Assembly: GCA_023429685.1 (NCBI GenBank)
Contig: JAEZDF010000075.1
Span: 1 to 5,970, forward strand
Direction: 5' to 3'
Length of the DNA stretch: 5,970 bases
DNA from: Bacillota bacterium
GTDB taxonomy: Bacteria > Bacillota > Clostridia > Oscillospirales > Ruminococcaceae
The notes beneath the pieces are model-generated. The model saw only the letters and a program-made list of their open reading frames with translations, made no database searches and was not told the origin of the DNA. Positions 1-5,538 of this stretch are shown here, piece after piece (positions within the stretch are counted from its first letter, which is position 1; every line of letters begins with the position of its first letter). Both the position numbers and the translations under genes were made by a program.

Positions 1-62
1 TACTGCCGGATTTCGTCCAGCAGCTCTTTTGGCAGGACGCAGTCCGCCTTGACATAGCTCAT
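1..62 (-). CDS. CD3324-family small protein, N-terminal fragment
   Basis: Only the first 20 codons are in the window; the gene continues past position 1. The visible start reads MSYVKADCVLPKELLDEIRQ. From memory this fits the start of the CD3324 family, small (about 90-residue) clostridial proteins that usually continue with a Gly-Tyr-Ile-Tyr-Ile-Pro stretch and a C-terminal helix-turn-helix-like segment. Their role is not established; a DNA- or RNA-binding function is only suggested by that segment. The ATG at 62-60 is preceded by a purine-rich ribosome binding site, GGGGAGA (74-68), five bases upstream. The site is predicted to be buried in a hairpin (see the leader entry). The next upstream promoter, at 255-227, lies over 150 bases away, so expression is probably controlled in the leader. 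The family call rests on a short fragment. Confidence 0.7.
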   Translation of the reverse strand, partial: MSYVKADCVLPKELLDEIRQ

Positions 63-220
63 ATTGCTCTCCCCAATCAATAAAATGACCTTGGAACAGC
101 AACGGCTATTAAAACCACTGTGAGACATTTGGTAAAGTACAATAGTTGCAATAGCCCCTGCTATGCAACGCGCGAGATGGGATTAAGCATAAAACGTTCC
201 TCCTTATAGGCATTGGTCTA
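63..220 (-). promoter_or_regulatory. Long structured leader, possible translational attenuator
   Basis: This is the predicted untranslated leader of the CD3324-type gene, running from about 220 down to 63. Three pairings are visible. Segment 1 (169-160) pairs with segment 2 (155-145): 10 base pairs, one bulged base, loop AGGG, covering the stop codon of the short leader ORF. Segment 3 (103-93) pairs with segment 4 (73-63): 10 pairs including two G-U, one G/G mismatch, hiding the GGGGAG ribosome binding site and reaching the base next to the start codon. Segment 2 can instead pair with segment 3: its 149-145 with 103-99 (five pairs), or its 156-150 with 110-104 (seven pairs). The order is that of erm-type leaders, where a ribosome stalled on segment 1 frees segment 2 and exposes the downstream ribosome binding site. 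The structures are read by eye and no energies were computed. Confidence 0.45.
161..190 (-). CDS. Putative 9-residue leader peptide (MLNPISRVA)
   Basis: A ten-codon ORF reads ATG CTT AAT CCC ATC TCG CGC GTT GCA TAG. It is preceded by AAGGAGG (205-199) with 8 bases to the ATG, the best ribosome binding site in the window and stronger than that of the main gene. It starts about 30 bases after the predicted transcription start. Its last codons and stop form the left arm of the first leader hairpin, so translation to the end would open that hairpin. I do not recognise the peptide, and it has no run of one amino acid that would suggest amino-acid-specific attenuation. Chance remains possible for so short an ORF, but the ribosome binding site argues that it is translated. 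Confidence 0.45.
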   Translation of the reverse strand: MLNPISRVA

Positions 221-226
221 CAGGCT

Positions 227-255
227 ATCATAACGGTTATTCCCTTGACTGTCAA
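227..255 (-). promoter_or_regulatory. Strong sigma-A promoter for the CD3324-type gene
   Basis: Reading the minus strand, a perfect -35 box TTGACA (255-250) is followed by a 17-base spacer and the -10 box TATGAT (232-227), one mismatch from consensus. The expected transcription start is near 220. The -35 lies inside the perfect inverted repeat TTGACTGTCAA (245-255). A second perfect inverted repeat, ATAACGGTTAT (230-240), overlaps the -10 and spacer. Either could be an operator. Confidence 0.75.
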
Positions 256-279
256 TACAAGGCGATACAAACCGAATAC

Positions 280-308
280 TTGAAACATTTACAAAATTAT
301 GGTATCGT
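280..308 (+). promoter_or_regulatory. Possible promoter of the membrane protein-lipoprotein pair
   Basis: TTGAAA (280-285), 17 bases, then TATCGT (303-308) preceded by TGG, which gives an extended -10. Transcription would start near 315, just upstream of the AGGAGG at 327. The -10 is only four of six. A competing candidate is TTGACT (245-250) with TACAAA (266-271) at a short 15-base spacing. Neither is strong. Confidence 0.3.
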
Positions 309-326
309 TAGAACAAATCAGCTTAC

Positions 327-332
327 AGGAGG
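327..332 (+). promoter_or_regulatory. Ribosome binding site fixing a GTG start
   Basis: AGGAGG lies 8 bases before the GTG at 341. The upstream in-frame ATG at 299 has no such site, so this decides the start of the membrane protein gene. Confidence 0.85.
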
Positions 333-340
333 TTATTGAA

Positions 341-865
341 GTGGTTAAGACCTATAAACTGCTAAGCGCGTTTGTGCTGTATGTGATAGTGGGGAACCTG
401 GTTGCAGCGGGTTTGCTGATGCTGGTCAATGATTCGTCCCTGTTTTTTAGCGTGAACCTGAACGTGCTGACCGTTTACCTCATCCCATTATGGGTGGTGC
501 TAAAGCTGTTGCAGGCGCATTACCCCGACAAAACATTGCGGGTGGAGCTGACAAGCGCGGTTAGGCGCAAGCTAAGGCTCGGGCTGATTGCGTCGCTTGT
601 TGTGTGTGCAGTCATGCTTGCGGTGGATATTCCCGGGTTTTTCAATGGGGCATACAACGTGGGTGCCACCTTTGAGACACGAATTTTGTGGCTGTATGAG
701 GTGCGGCTGCCGAATGTATTATCCCCGTTGCAGTCGTTGCCCATGGTAATTGTGATACTGCTTGTAAGCGGCTATGTTCGCCTGTTCTATTGGCTTGCAG
801 GGCGGATGGCGAAAGAGAAAGAGAATGAAACGGTAAGTAATATTTCAGAGGAAATAAAAGGCTGA
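341..865 (+). CDS. Four-helix membrane protein of unknown function
   Basis: I do not recognise the family. The 174-residue protein shows four hydrophobic stretches at about 7-29, 40-58, 79-97 and 132-154, with basic clusters near 75-79 (RRK) and 155-160 and a charged tail rich in Glu and Lys. That is the pattern of a small integral membrane protein with both ends probably in the cytoplasm. The GTG at 341 is chosen because AGGAGG (327-332) sits 8 bases before it. An in-frame ATG at 299 would add 14 residues but has no ribosome binding site and lies within the predicted promoter. The lipoprotein gene starts 20 bases after this stop, so the two are very likely cotranscribed and may act together at the membrane. 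No enzymatic or transporter motif is visible. Confidence 0.8.
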   Translation: MVKTYKLLSAFVLYVIVGNLVAAGLLMLVNDSSLFFSVNLNVLTVYLIPLWVVLKLLQAHYPDKTLRVELTSAVRRKLRLGLIASLVVCAVMLAVDIPGFFNGAYNVGATFETRILWLYEVRLPNVLSPLQSLPMVIVILLVSGYVRLFYWLAGRMAKEKENETVSNISEEIKG

Positions 866-870
866 CGCAA

Positions 871-876
871 AGGGGG
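871..876 (+). promoter_or_regulatory. Ribosome binding site fixing a TTG start
   Basis: AGGGGG lies 9 bases before the TTG at 886 and 21 bases before the next in-frame ATG (898). This favours the TTG start and the full basic N-terminus of the lipoprotein signal. Confidence 0.7.
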
Positions 877-885
877 AAACAGCGC

Positions 886-1641
886 TTGAAACGGGATATG
901 TTGCGACTGGGTACGGTGTGCCTTGTAACGATGCTGATCGTACTGGCAGGGTGTGCGGTGCAAACGCCGCCGCAGGCGCCCGTACCCCCAGAGGGTAATA
1001 GTCATGGAAGCCTACCTGAGCAAGCCCCGCCGCAGAGCAGTTCGGAGCCGGAACCGACCTTTGAGCCTGTACCGGGGAGCGAAGCCCTGCGCCTTGACGG
1101 AAGCAAGCGGTACATCGGCGAGACAGACTCGGGCGCGGTGGATGCGGGCGACCTTGAGACGGTGACGAGCGTATTCATTGAGCCGCTGCTTCGCGGCGAC
1201 ATTGCGGTGCTTGGTACGTGGCAAAGCCCGGCAGAGCTTGAGGCGGACTATTTTGTGCGGTTTTGCGGGCGCAACAACCTGCTGAAACGGCCGCTTATCC
1301 AGACGGGGGACGGCTACGAGTATGCAGACGCAGTCTGTACCGCCGCGGAGCTGGAACAGGCGGTACAACGGTACTTTGATGTGACTGCTGAGTACCTGCG
1401 CACCTCCCCGAGCTATGACGCGGCGGCGGGCACCTACACATTGCCCGGCTACGGAGGCGGGGGTCGCGAGGTGTATGCCATGGACGCAAAAGCCGACGGA
1501 AACCGCTTGTCACTTTCCGTTGGGGTATCGATGCCCGGGCAGACCGATAGCCCGTTTTTGGAGGGCACGCTTTTAGTCAGGCTCACCGACGACGGGGGCT
1601 TTCGTTACCTTTCGTATACGGTGACCCGTGACGATAGCTAG
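886..1641 (+). CDS. Lipoprotein of unknown function
   Basis: The 251-residue product has a lipoprotein signal: basic residues K2, R3 and R7, a hydrophobic core at about 8-20, and the lipobox L20-A21-G22-C23, so the mature protein should be lipid-anchored at Cys23 outside the membrane. A Pro-, Ser- and Gln-rich linker (about 26-65) leads to a compact soluble domain (about 67-250) of no family I recognise. That domain has a Gly-rich stretch near 189-194 and a C-terminal part that looks like beta strands. The TTG at 886 is favoured because AGGGGG (871-876) lies 9 bases before it; the in-frame ATG at 898 has nothing suitable at the right distance. It is the second gene of a pair with the membrane protein and is followed by a hairpin at 1674-1710. 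Confidence 0.85.
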   Translation: MKRDMLRLGTVCLVTMLIVLAGCAVQTPPQAPVPPEGNSHGSLPEQAPPQSSSEPEPTFEPVPGSEALRLDGSKRYIGETDSGAVDAGDLETVTSVFIEPLLRGDIAVLGTWQSPAELEADYFVRFCGRNNLLKRPLIQTGDGYEYADAVCTAAELEQAVQRYFDVTAEYLRTSPSYDAAAGTYTLPGYGGGGREVYAMDAKADGNRLSLSVGVSMPGQTDSPFLEGTLLVRLTDDGGFRYLSYTVTRDDS

Positions 1642-1673
1642 CGCGAATTGAATCTCGGCGCGTCAAAGAAGGA

Positions 1674-1710
1674 GCGGGCGGTCAGAACCCAGAGGGTTGC
1701 GACTGCCCGC
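1674..1710. terminator. Hairpin between converging genes, probable terminator
   Basis: An outer 10-bp stem (1674-1683 with 1701-1710, one G-U pair) encloses a small internal loop and an inner 5-bp stem AACCC/GGGTT (1686-1690 with 1694-1698) with the loop AGA. It lies 33 bases after the lipoprotein stop and 36 bases beyond the esterase stop. No clean T run follows on either strand; the minus side (TCCTTCTTTG) is slightly T-rich. It may act as a weak bidirectional terminator or as a transcript-end stabiliser. Confidence 0.5.
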
Positions 1711-1745
1711 CTATATAGGAGTGAGAGTATAGTAAGGGAATGGGG

Positions 1746-2822
1746 TTAAAACGCCAGATGTTCGCGGAAGAACGGAACCAACAGGGTGCGCATTCCAGAA
1801 GGGGGGATCGTGTGTCCGCCGTCAAACGAGTATACCGTAGGTGTTATGCCGCGTTCGGTCATTAAATCGATGAGATACTCGCAGCCCTCGGGAATCCATT
1901 TATAAGAATCGCGTGTGCCGTAGCAGATGCCGATGCCGCTTAGCGGGGTGTCCAGTGCCTGATAGGCGTCGAGCTTTTTATCCCAGTTTGCGTAGCCGTC
2001 AAGCCATTGCTCCATAATGGGTTTATCCGCCGCGCTCCCGTCGCGGGCGGGGGTAAAGCAGTAGGGGTCTTCCCCGTCGGGGTTTGGAGCAAACGCCTGT
2101 CCGTATGCCCTCATAACCCAGCTGTCGCCCTTCCACGAATCGAGCACGGTGTCAAAGCGGTCGGTGGAAGATACGCCGGGACCAATGGCGTAGATTGCGC
2201 CGTAGATATCGGGATGGCGTAGACCAAGATACAATGTACCGAAGCCGCCCATGGAAAAGCCGCACAGCCCGCGGGACTCGGCTGCCGCTATGGTGCGGTA
2301 GGTGCTGTCGATGAGTGCGACTACTTCCTGCGTGACGTAGTCCTCAAAATAGCCGGTTACGGGGGAGTTTGCGTAGAATGAGCCGCCCGACTTGTTGCTT
2401 GCGCTGACGCCGACTAGAATAAACTGGTTCTCGTTTTCAGAAAATTCGGAGTTCAGCGCGTGGTTGTTAGCACGAATAAAATTGCCGGGTGTTTCGCCAA
2501 AGCCGTGGAGATAGTACACCACGGGGTAGGATTTTTCGCTTTCCTCGTAGCCCGCGGGGAGGTAAACAGTCAGCGTCCGTTCGGGATTTTCGTCCAGTAT
2601 ATTATTCTCATCCACCGCCTTGGAATAGATGGGGAGATTGACAATCTGTGAGGGGGACGGTTCGACAGAGGACTCGGTATCATGGGCGCTCACTACCTGA
2701 GCGCTTTGCGGCGGCTCGGAGATATTGGAGGATGAGAGGGCGTCTGACGCACAGCCAAACAGTATGAGACACGCAACCGCCACGGCAGTCGGGAGAAGGG
2801 GCTTACGGATGTACTCAACCAT
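1746..2822 (-). CDS. Secreted lipoprotein esterase, alpha/beta hydrolase fold
   Basis: This 358-residue protein belongs to the putative esterase family (PF00756, the esterase D / feruloyl esterase / antigen 85 type). It has a lipoprotein signal with basic residues R6 and K7, a hydrophobic core at about 9-20, and the lipobox L21-F22-G23-C24. A Ser/Glu/Pro linker to about residue 60 precedes the hydrolase domain (about 62-358). The oxyanion-loop motif YYLHGFGET (103-111) and the nucleophile elbow G188-F189-S190-M191-G192 are clear. Asp305 (in YGTRD) and His337 (in GGH) are the likely remaining catalytic residues, so it should be active on ester bonds outside the cell. The substrate is unknown; acetyl or feruloyl groups on plant polysaccharides are typical of the family. 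AAAGGA precedes the ATG at 2822. The AraC-type regulator is divergently encoded and may control it. Confidence 0.93.
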   Translation of the reverse strand: MVEYIRKPLLPTAVAVACLILFGCASDALSSSNISEPPQSAQVVSAHDTESSVEPSPSQIVNLPIYSKAVDENNILDENPERTLTVYLPAGYEESEKSYPVVYYLHGFGETPGNFIRANNHALNSEFSENENQFILVGVSASNKSGGSFYANSPVTGYFEDYVTQEVVALIDSTYRTIAAAESRGLCGFSMGGFGTLYLGLRHPDIYGAIYAIGPGVSSTDRFDTVLDSWKGDSWVMRAYGQAFAPNPDGEDPYCFTPARDGSAADKPIMEQWLDGYANWDKKLDAYQALDTPLSGIGICYGTRDSYKWIPEGCEYLIDLMTERGITPTVYSFDGGHTIPPSGMRTLLVPFFREHLAF

Positions 2823-2846
2823 ATTGATGTTGTCCTTTCAGGTTAA

Positions 2847-2876
2847 TTGACTTTGAGTTATTCCCTATTATATAAT
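2847..2876 (+). promoter_or_regulatory. Promoter of the AraC-type regulator with a palindromic -10
   Basis: TTGACT (2847-2852), an 18-base spacer and a perfect TATAAT (2871-2876) give a start near 2883. The -10 sits in ATTATATAAT (2867-2876), a perfect palindrome, so TATAAT also reads on the minus strand (2872-2867) toward the esterase gene. The minus-strand -35 at 17 bases (TCGTTG) is poor. The sites would compete if both are used. Confidence 0.75.
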
Positions 2877-2927
2877 GCTGGCAAAGATGCAACGAACAAA
2901 TCTTGCTTTATGGGAATGAAAAATGAT

Positions 2928-3845
2928 ATGAACACAGCCAACCGCGTATTGATTGAACAGGCGGTAAGCGACATCGAGCGGCATTTAAAGCAACCTGTTA
3001 CGCTGGATGAGATGTCACACCGGCTTGCGCTTTCTAAGTTTCATCTGCACCGTCTGTTTTCCGGCATTACTGGTATGCCGCTGATGCAGTACGTCCGCGC
3101 GCGAAAGCTAACGGCAAGCCTTGACGATCTGCTGGGCAGCGAAATGAAGATCATCGATATCGCGCTGGAGTACGGGTTTGAGTATGAGCAGACATACGAG
3201 CGTGCGTTTAAGAGACAGTTTGGCGTCAGTCCGGCTACGTTTCGCAAACAGCGCGGTGAGCTTGCGGTGGTAAAGCCCGTCGATACCAGCCTGATGCAGG
3301 ATGTGGCGCAGGGGCTGCTGATAGAGCCGCGATTTGTGTTAAAGCCGTCGTTTACCGTTGCGGGCGTTCCCACCTTTGTGGTGCATGAGCAAAACAAAAA
3401 GACCCTGTGCGCGAACACACAGGGCAAACACTTTTTTGATGGGGACCGCAGTGGGATTGTAGGGGAGGTAAACCCACAGGTATACTACGGACTGTGCCTG
3501 CACGGCGAAAACCCGGATTACGGCAACGACTATATGCCATCGGTGGAGGTGAAACAGGCGTTTGACGCTGTGCCGCCCCTGTGCTGCAAGACCTTACCCA
3601 CCACGCATTATGCGGTGTTTCGGTATATAGGGCTGCATGCGCCGGAGGAGTTGACCATACGGTGTTTAAACGAGATATATGATTTCATCTATCATGTATG
3701 GCAGCAGAAAAGCATGTATAACCAGTCGCTGCGCTACCACTTTGAGCGGATGGATCTCGCCCGGTGTGCCAAAACCTACTGTGAGGCGGATATCTATGTT
3801 CCGCTGGACGGGTATGGAGAGACCCGCCCAGTCGGCGCGGTGTAA
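2928..3845 (+). CDS. AraC-family regulator with GyrI-like effector-binding domain
   Basis: The 305-residue protein joins an N-terminal AraC/XylS DNA-binding domain (about 8-108) to a GyrI-like small-molecule-binding domain (about 134-293), the layout of Rob and SoxS-like multidrug or metabolite sensors. The first helix-turn-helix lies around 25-56 (TLDEMSHRLALS, then FHLHRLF). The second, around 74-108, shows the family signature IALEYGFEYEQTYERAFKRQFGVSPATFR in two contiguous parts. The effector domain ends in the typical EADIYVPL (286-293) and carries several cysteines (190, 219, 220, 280, 285). The start is uncertain: ATG 2928 is used because GGGA (2912-2915) is the only nearby ribosome-binding-like sequence; ATGs at 2910 and 2916 are alternatives. 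A TTG at 2847 lies within the promoter and is not usable. It diverges from the esterase gene, its most likely target apart from itself. Confidence 0.93.
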   Translation: MNTANRVLIEQAVSDIERHLKQPVTLDEMSHRLALSKFHLHRLFSGITGMPLMQYVRARKLTASLDDLLGSEMKIIDIALEYGFEYEQTYERAFKRQFGVSPATFRKQRGELAVVKPVDTSLMQDVAQGLLIEPRFVLKPSFTVAGVPTFVVHEQNKKTLCANTQGKHFFDGDRSGIVGEVNPQVYYGLCLHGENPDYGNDYMPSVEVKQAFDAVPPLCCKTLPTTHYAVFRYIGLHAPEELTIRCLNEIYDFIYHVWQQKSMYNQSLRYHFERMDLARCAKTYCEADIYVPLDGYGETRPVGAV

Positions 3846-3922
3846 AACGCATACATACTAAGCCGTAAGGGATAAGAAATAGAGGGGCGGCATAGCTCCC
3901 AATAAACTGATTTGTCGACGAA

Positions 3923-3967
3923 AAAATCTTCGTAAAAGCTGTGAGTTCAAGCTTTTACGAAGATTTT
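3923..3967. terminator. Bidirectional rho-independent terminator
   Basis: A perfect 18-bp stem (3923-3940 with 3950-3967) carries a 9-base loop. On the plus strand it ends in ATTTTGTTTTG; on the minus strand it ends in GATTTTTT. It lies between the stop of the AraC-type regulator (3845) and the stop of the tautomerase (4029), which converge, and should end both transcripts. Confidence 0.92.
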
Positions 3968-3978
3968 GTTTTGACGTA

Positions 3979-3999
3979 ATTCCGTTAATTTAATGGAAT
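3979..3999. repeat. 21-base near-perfect palindrome
   Basis: Nine bases on each side (3979-3987 and 3991-3999) are complementary apart from one G-U pair, with three bases between. It lies 12 bases right of the terminator and 30 bases beyond the tautomerase stop. It could be a second hairpin at the end of the tautomerase transcript or a protein-binding site; nothing in the sequence decides this. Confidence 0.45.
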
Positions 4000-4028
4000 G
4001 TGCCGCTCGCCTCGAATGGGTTGACGGG

Positions 4029-4415
4029 TTATTCTGTTTTGTACCGATAGTCAAGCTCGCTTGCCTGCTCACCGTAACAGCCCCAGTTATCGAGCGGGGG
4101 CTCGTGCATGATGATAAAGACGTCGGTGGGTGCGATGCCGAGCCGCTCGCCCAAAAGACGGGTAATCTCTTTGATAAGGCTGCGTTTGAGTACCTTGCTG
4201 CGACCCGGGAACAGGGTTAATTCGATTAGGGTAAAGCGGTCGGTTTTTGCCTTTCTTCGTTCAAAGCAGTCTTCGTCCAGCTCATACAGCCGCTGATAGC
4301 GGTCGTCCTCCTCGATGTCGAAGGTGGCGACAAAGGCATCGTGAACCGCTTGCAGCAGTGTCTTTTTGTATTCCGGCGTCTTGCCGGAAAGGATCTCGAT
4401 TCGGACAAACGGCAA
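4029..4415 (-). CDS. Tautomerase-superfamily enzyme
   Basis: This 128-residue cytoplasmic protein is of the long, single-domain tautomerase type (Tautomerase_2, PF14552; relatives of malonate semialdehyde decarboxylase and cg10062). It begins Met-Pro, so Met removal exposes the N-terminal proline that is the catalytic base or acid of the superfamily. DDRYQ (37-41) matches the region holding Asp37 in malonate semialdehyde decarboxylase. PGRS (70-73) matches its two-arginine region but keeps only one arginine. HEPPLDNWG (104-112) is typical of the family. The substrate is unknown. The start is TTG 4415: GGGAGGG (4428-4422) is 6 bases upstream, and no other start would place Pro at position 2. 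It lies 43 bases after the DUF4349 gene on the same strand, so the two are probably cotranscribed, and it ends at the bidirectional terminator. Confidence 0.9.
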   Translation of the reverse strand: MPFVRIEILSGKTPEYKKTLLQAVHDAFVATFDIEEDDRYQRLYELDEDCFERRKAKTDRFTLIELTLFPGRSKVLKRSLIKEITRLLGERLGIAPTDVFIIMHEPPLDNWGCYGEQASELDYRYKTE

Positions 4416-4421
4416 TGTAGA

Positions 4422-4428
4422 CCCTCCC
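4422..4428 (-). promoter_or_regulatory. Ribosome binding site fixing the tautomerase TTG start
   Basis: GGGAGGG on the minus strand lies 6 bases before the TTG at 4415-4413. Together with proline as second residue it settles the start. Confidence 0.8.
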
Positions 4429-4458
4429 TACCCCTATAATTTAAACCTAATGGGGAAC

Positions 4459-5538
4459 CTATTTATCGTCCGTTTTCTCCGGGGTGGGTCTTGGCGGATG
4501 GGGAAAGTTCATGTTTGCCGCGGGAGGATAGTAAGCGGGCTGCGCCGCTCTTTTTGCCTTTTGCTTTTTCACAAGACGGCGGATGGCAAACACAATGCCT
4601 GCGATAATAACCGCCCAGATGAGCAGGTAGGGCAGGTTTACGACAAACCATACCGCAAAATCGCCCGCGTCGTCGCGGATGTCGAGCAGGGTCTCTTTAA
4701 AGCCGGTGGAGATGCGCTCGCCGATGGTCTTGGGTACAACCTGCTTCGGGGACAGGCGGCGAACCTCCTGCACACTGATGTGCAGAGTGCTGTAGTCTAC
4801 TAGACTGTCGTAGCGGCGCAGTGCGCTGCCAAGGTTGTCAAGCTCGTAGCGAACCTCCGAAAGCCGTGCCTCCAGCGCGACGACCGCCTCTAAGCTTTCC
4901 GCCTTTTCGAGCAGTGCCATCAGGCGCTCGTACTCTACGGTCAATGCAGCTTTGCGCGCCTCGGTGTCGGCGTATGTAAGGGTGATGTCCTCGCTGTTTT
5001 CGTCCTTTTGGGTGACGTTGCCCAGTGTGCCGATTAGGGTGGTAAACTCGTCAAGCTTCGCGGTGGGCACGCGTACCGTCACAAATGCGCTGCGGGTGGG
5101 GGCATATTCGTCGCCGAGCTTTTGGTTTACGCCAAACCCGCTGACCGACGAGTTTTCAACATAGCCGCCGAATTCGTTTGTTTTGGCGGTCAGGCTTGCA
5201 ATTAGGGTGTCAAATTCCAGCGTCTCCATATACATGTTGACGGTTTTGATGATCTTGCGGTTCAGCGAGCTTCCGGGGGTATTGCTTTGCGACTGCTCGG
5301 CTGCCGGGAGGGTGCTACCAGAAAAGCCGTCGCCTTTTTCCTCCTGTGCGGCGGGTGCTTCTTGGGGCATTGCGCTGTCGTTCATGAAGTCGCCCGTGTA
5401 ACCGCCCATAGAGGTGCTGGCGGCGGAAGTGGAGGGGGACGATGCATTGGCAGAGCAGCCCGCTACCATAACGGTTAGGGCGAGGGCGAGCGCGACACAG
5501 AGTGTGCGGGTGATAGTGGTTGTGCGTCTCATATTCAT
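4459..5538 (-). CDS. DUF4349 lipoprotein with C-terminal membrane anchor
   Basis: The 359-residue protein has a lipoprotein signal (basic R4, R5 and R11, hydrophobic core about 13-24, lipobox V25-A26-G27-C28). A low-complexity linker rich in Ser, Ala, Gln and Pro (about 29-92) is followed by the DUF4349 domain (about 93-322), which opens with RKIIKTVNMYMET (94-106). Residues about 185-245 are heptad-like and Glu/Leu/Arg-rich, probably a coiled coil. A hydrophobic segment (about 296-319) and a basic stretch (RRLVKKQKAKR) follow, then a Pro-rich tail that should lie in the cytoplasm. The domain is thus held to the membrane at both ends. The function of DUF4349 is not known; a role in envelope structure or sensing is a guess. 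The ATG at 5538 is preceded by AAAGGA (5549-5544); the ATG at 5532 is an alternative two codons in. The tautomerase gene follows. Confidence 0.9.
   Translation of the reverse strand: MNMRRTTTITRTLCVALALALTVMVAGCSANASSPSTSAASTSMGGYTGDFMNDSAMPQEAPAAQEEKGDGFSGSTLPAAEQSQSNTPGSSLNRKIIKTVNMYMETLEFDTLIASLTAKTNEFGGYVENSSVSGFGVNQKLGDEYAPTRSAFVTVRVPTAKLDEFTTLIGTLGNVTQKDENSEDITLTYADTEARKAALTVEYERLMALLEKAESLEAVVALEARLSEVRYELDNLGSALRRYDSLVDYSTLHISVQEVRRLSPKQVVPKTIGERISTGFKETLLDIRDDAGDFAVWFVVNLPYLLIWAVIIAGIVFAIRRLVKKQKAKRAAQPAYYPPAANMNFPHPPRPTPEKTDDK

Noticed and set aside
1012..1368. 118-codon minus-strand ORF inside the lipoprotein gene
   Set aside because: Arg-rich, low-quality translation opposite a lipoprotein gene with a clear signal and ribosome binding site; no start signal of its own.
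2847..2927. N-terminal extension of the AraC-type regulator from TTG 2847
   Set aside because: The TTG is the -35 box itself and the extension spans the -10 and the predicted transcription start.
3041..3427. 128-codon minus-strand ORF inside the AraC-type gene
   Set aside because: Antisense shadow of a well-recognised domain, without family resemblance or ribosome binding site.
4366..4803. 145-codon plus-strand ORF across the tautomerase start and the DUF4349 C-terminus
   Set aside because: Runs antisense through two recognised genes and the spacer between them and resembles no protein.
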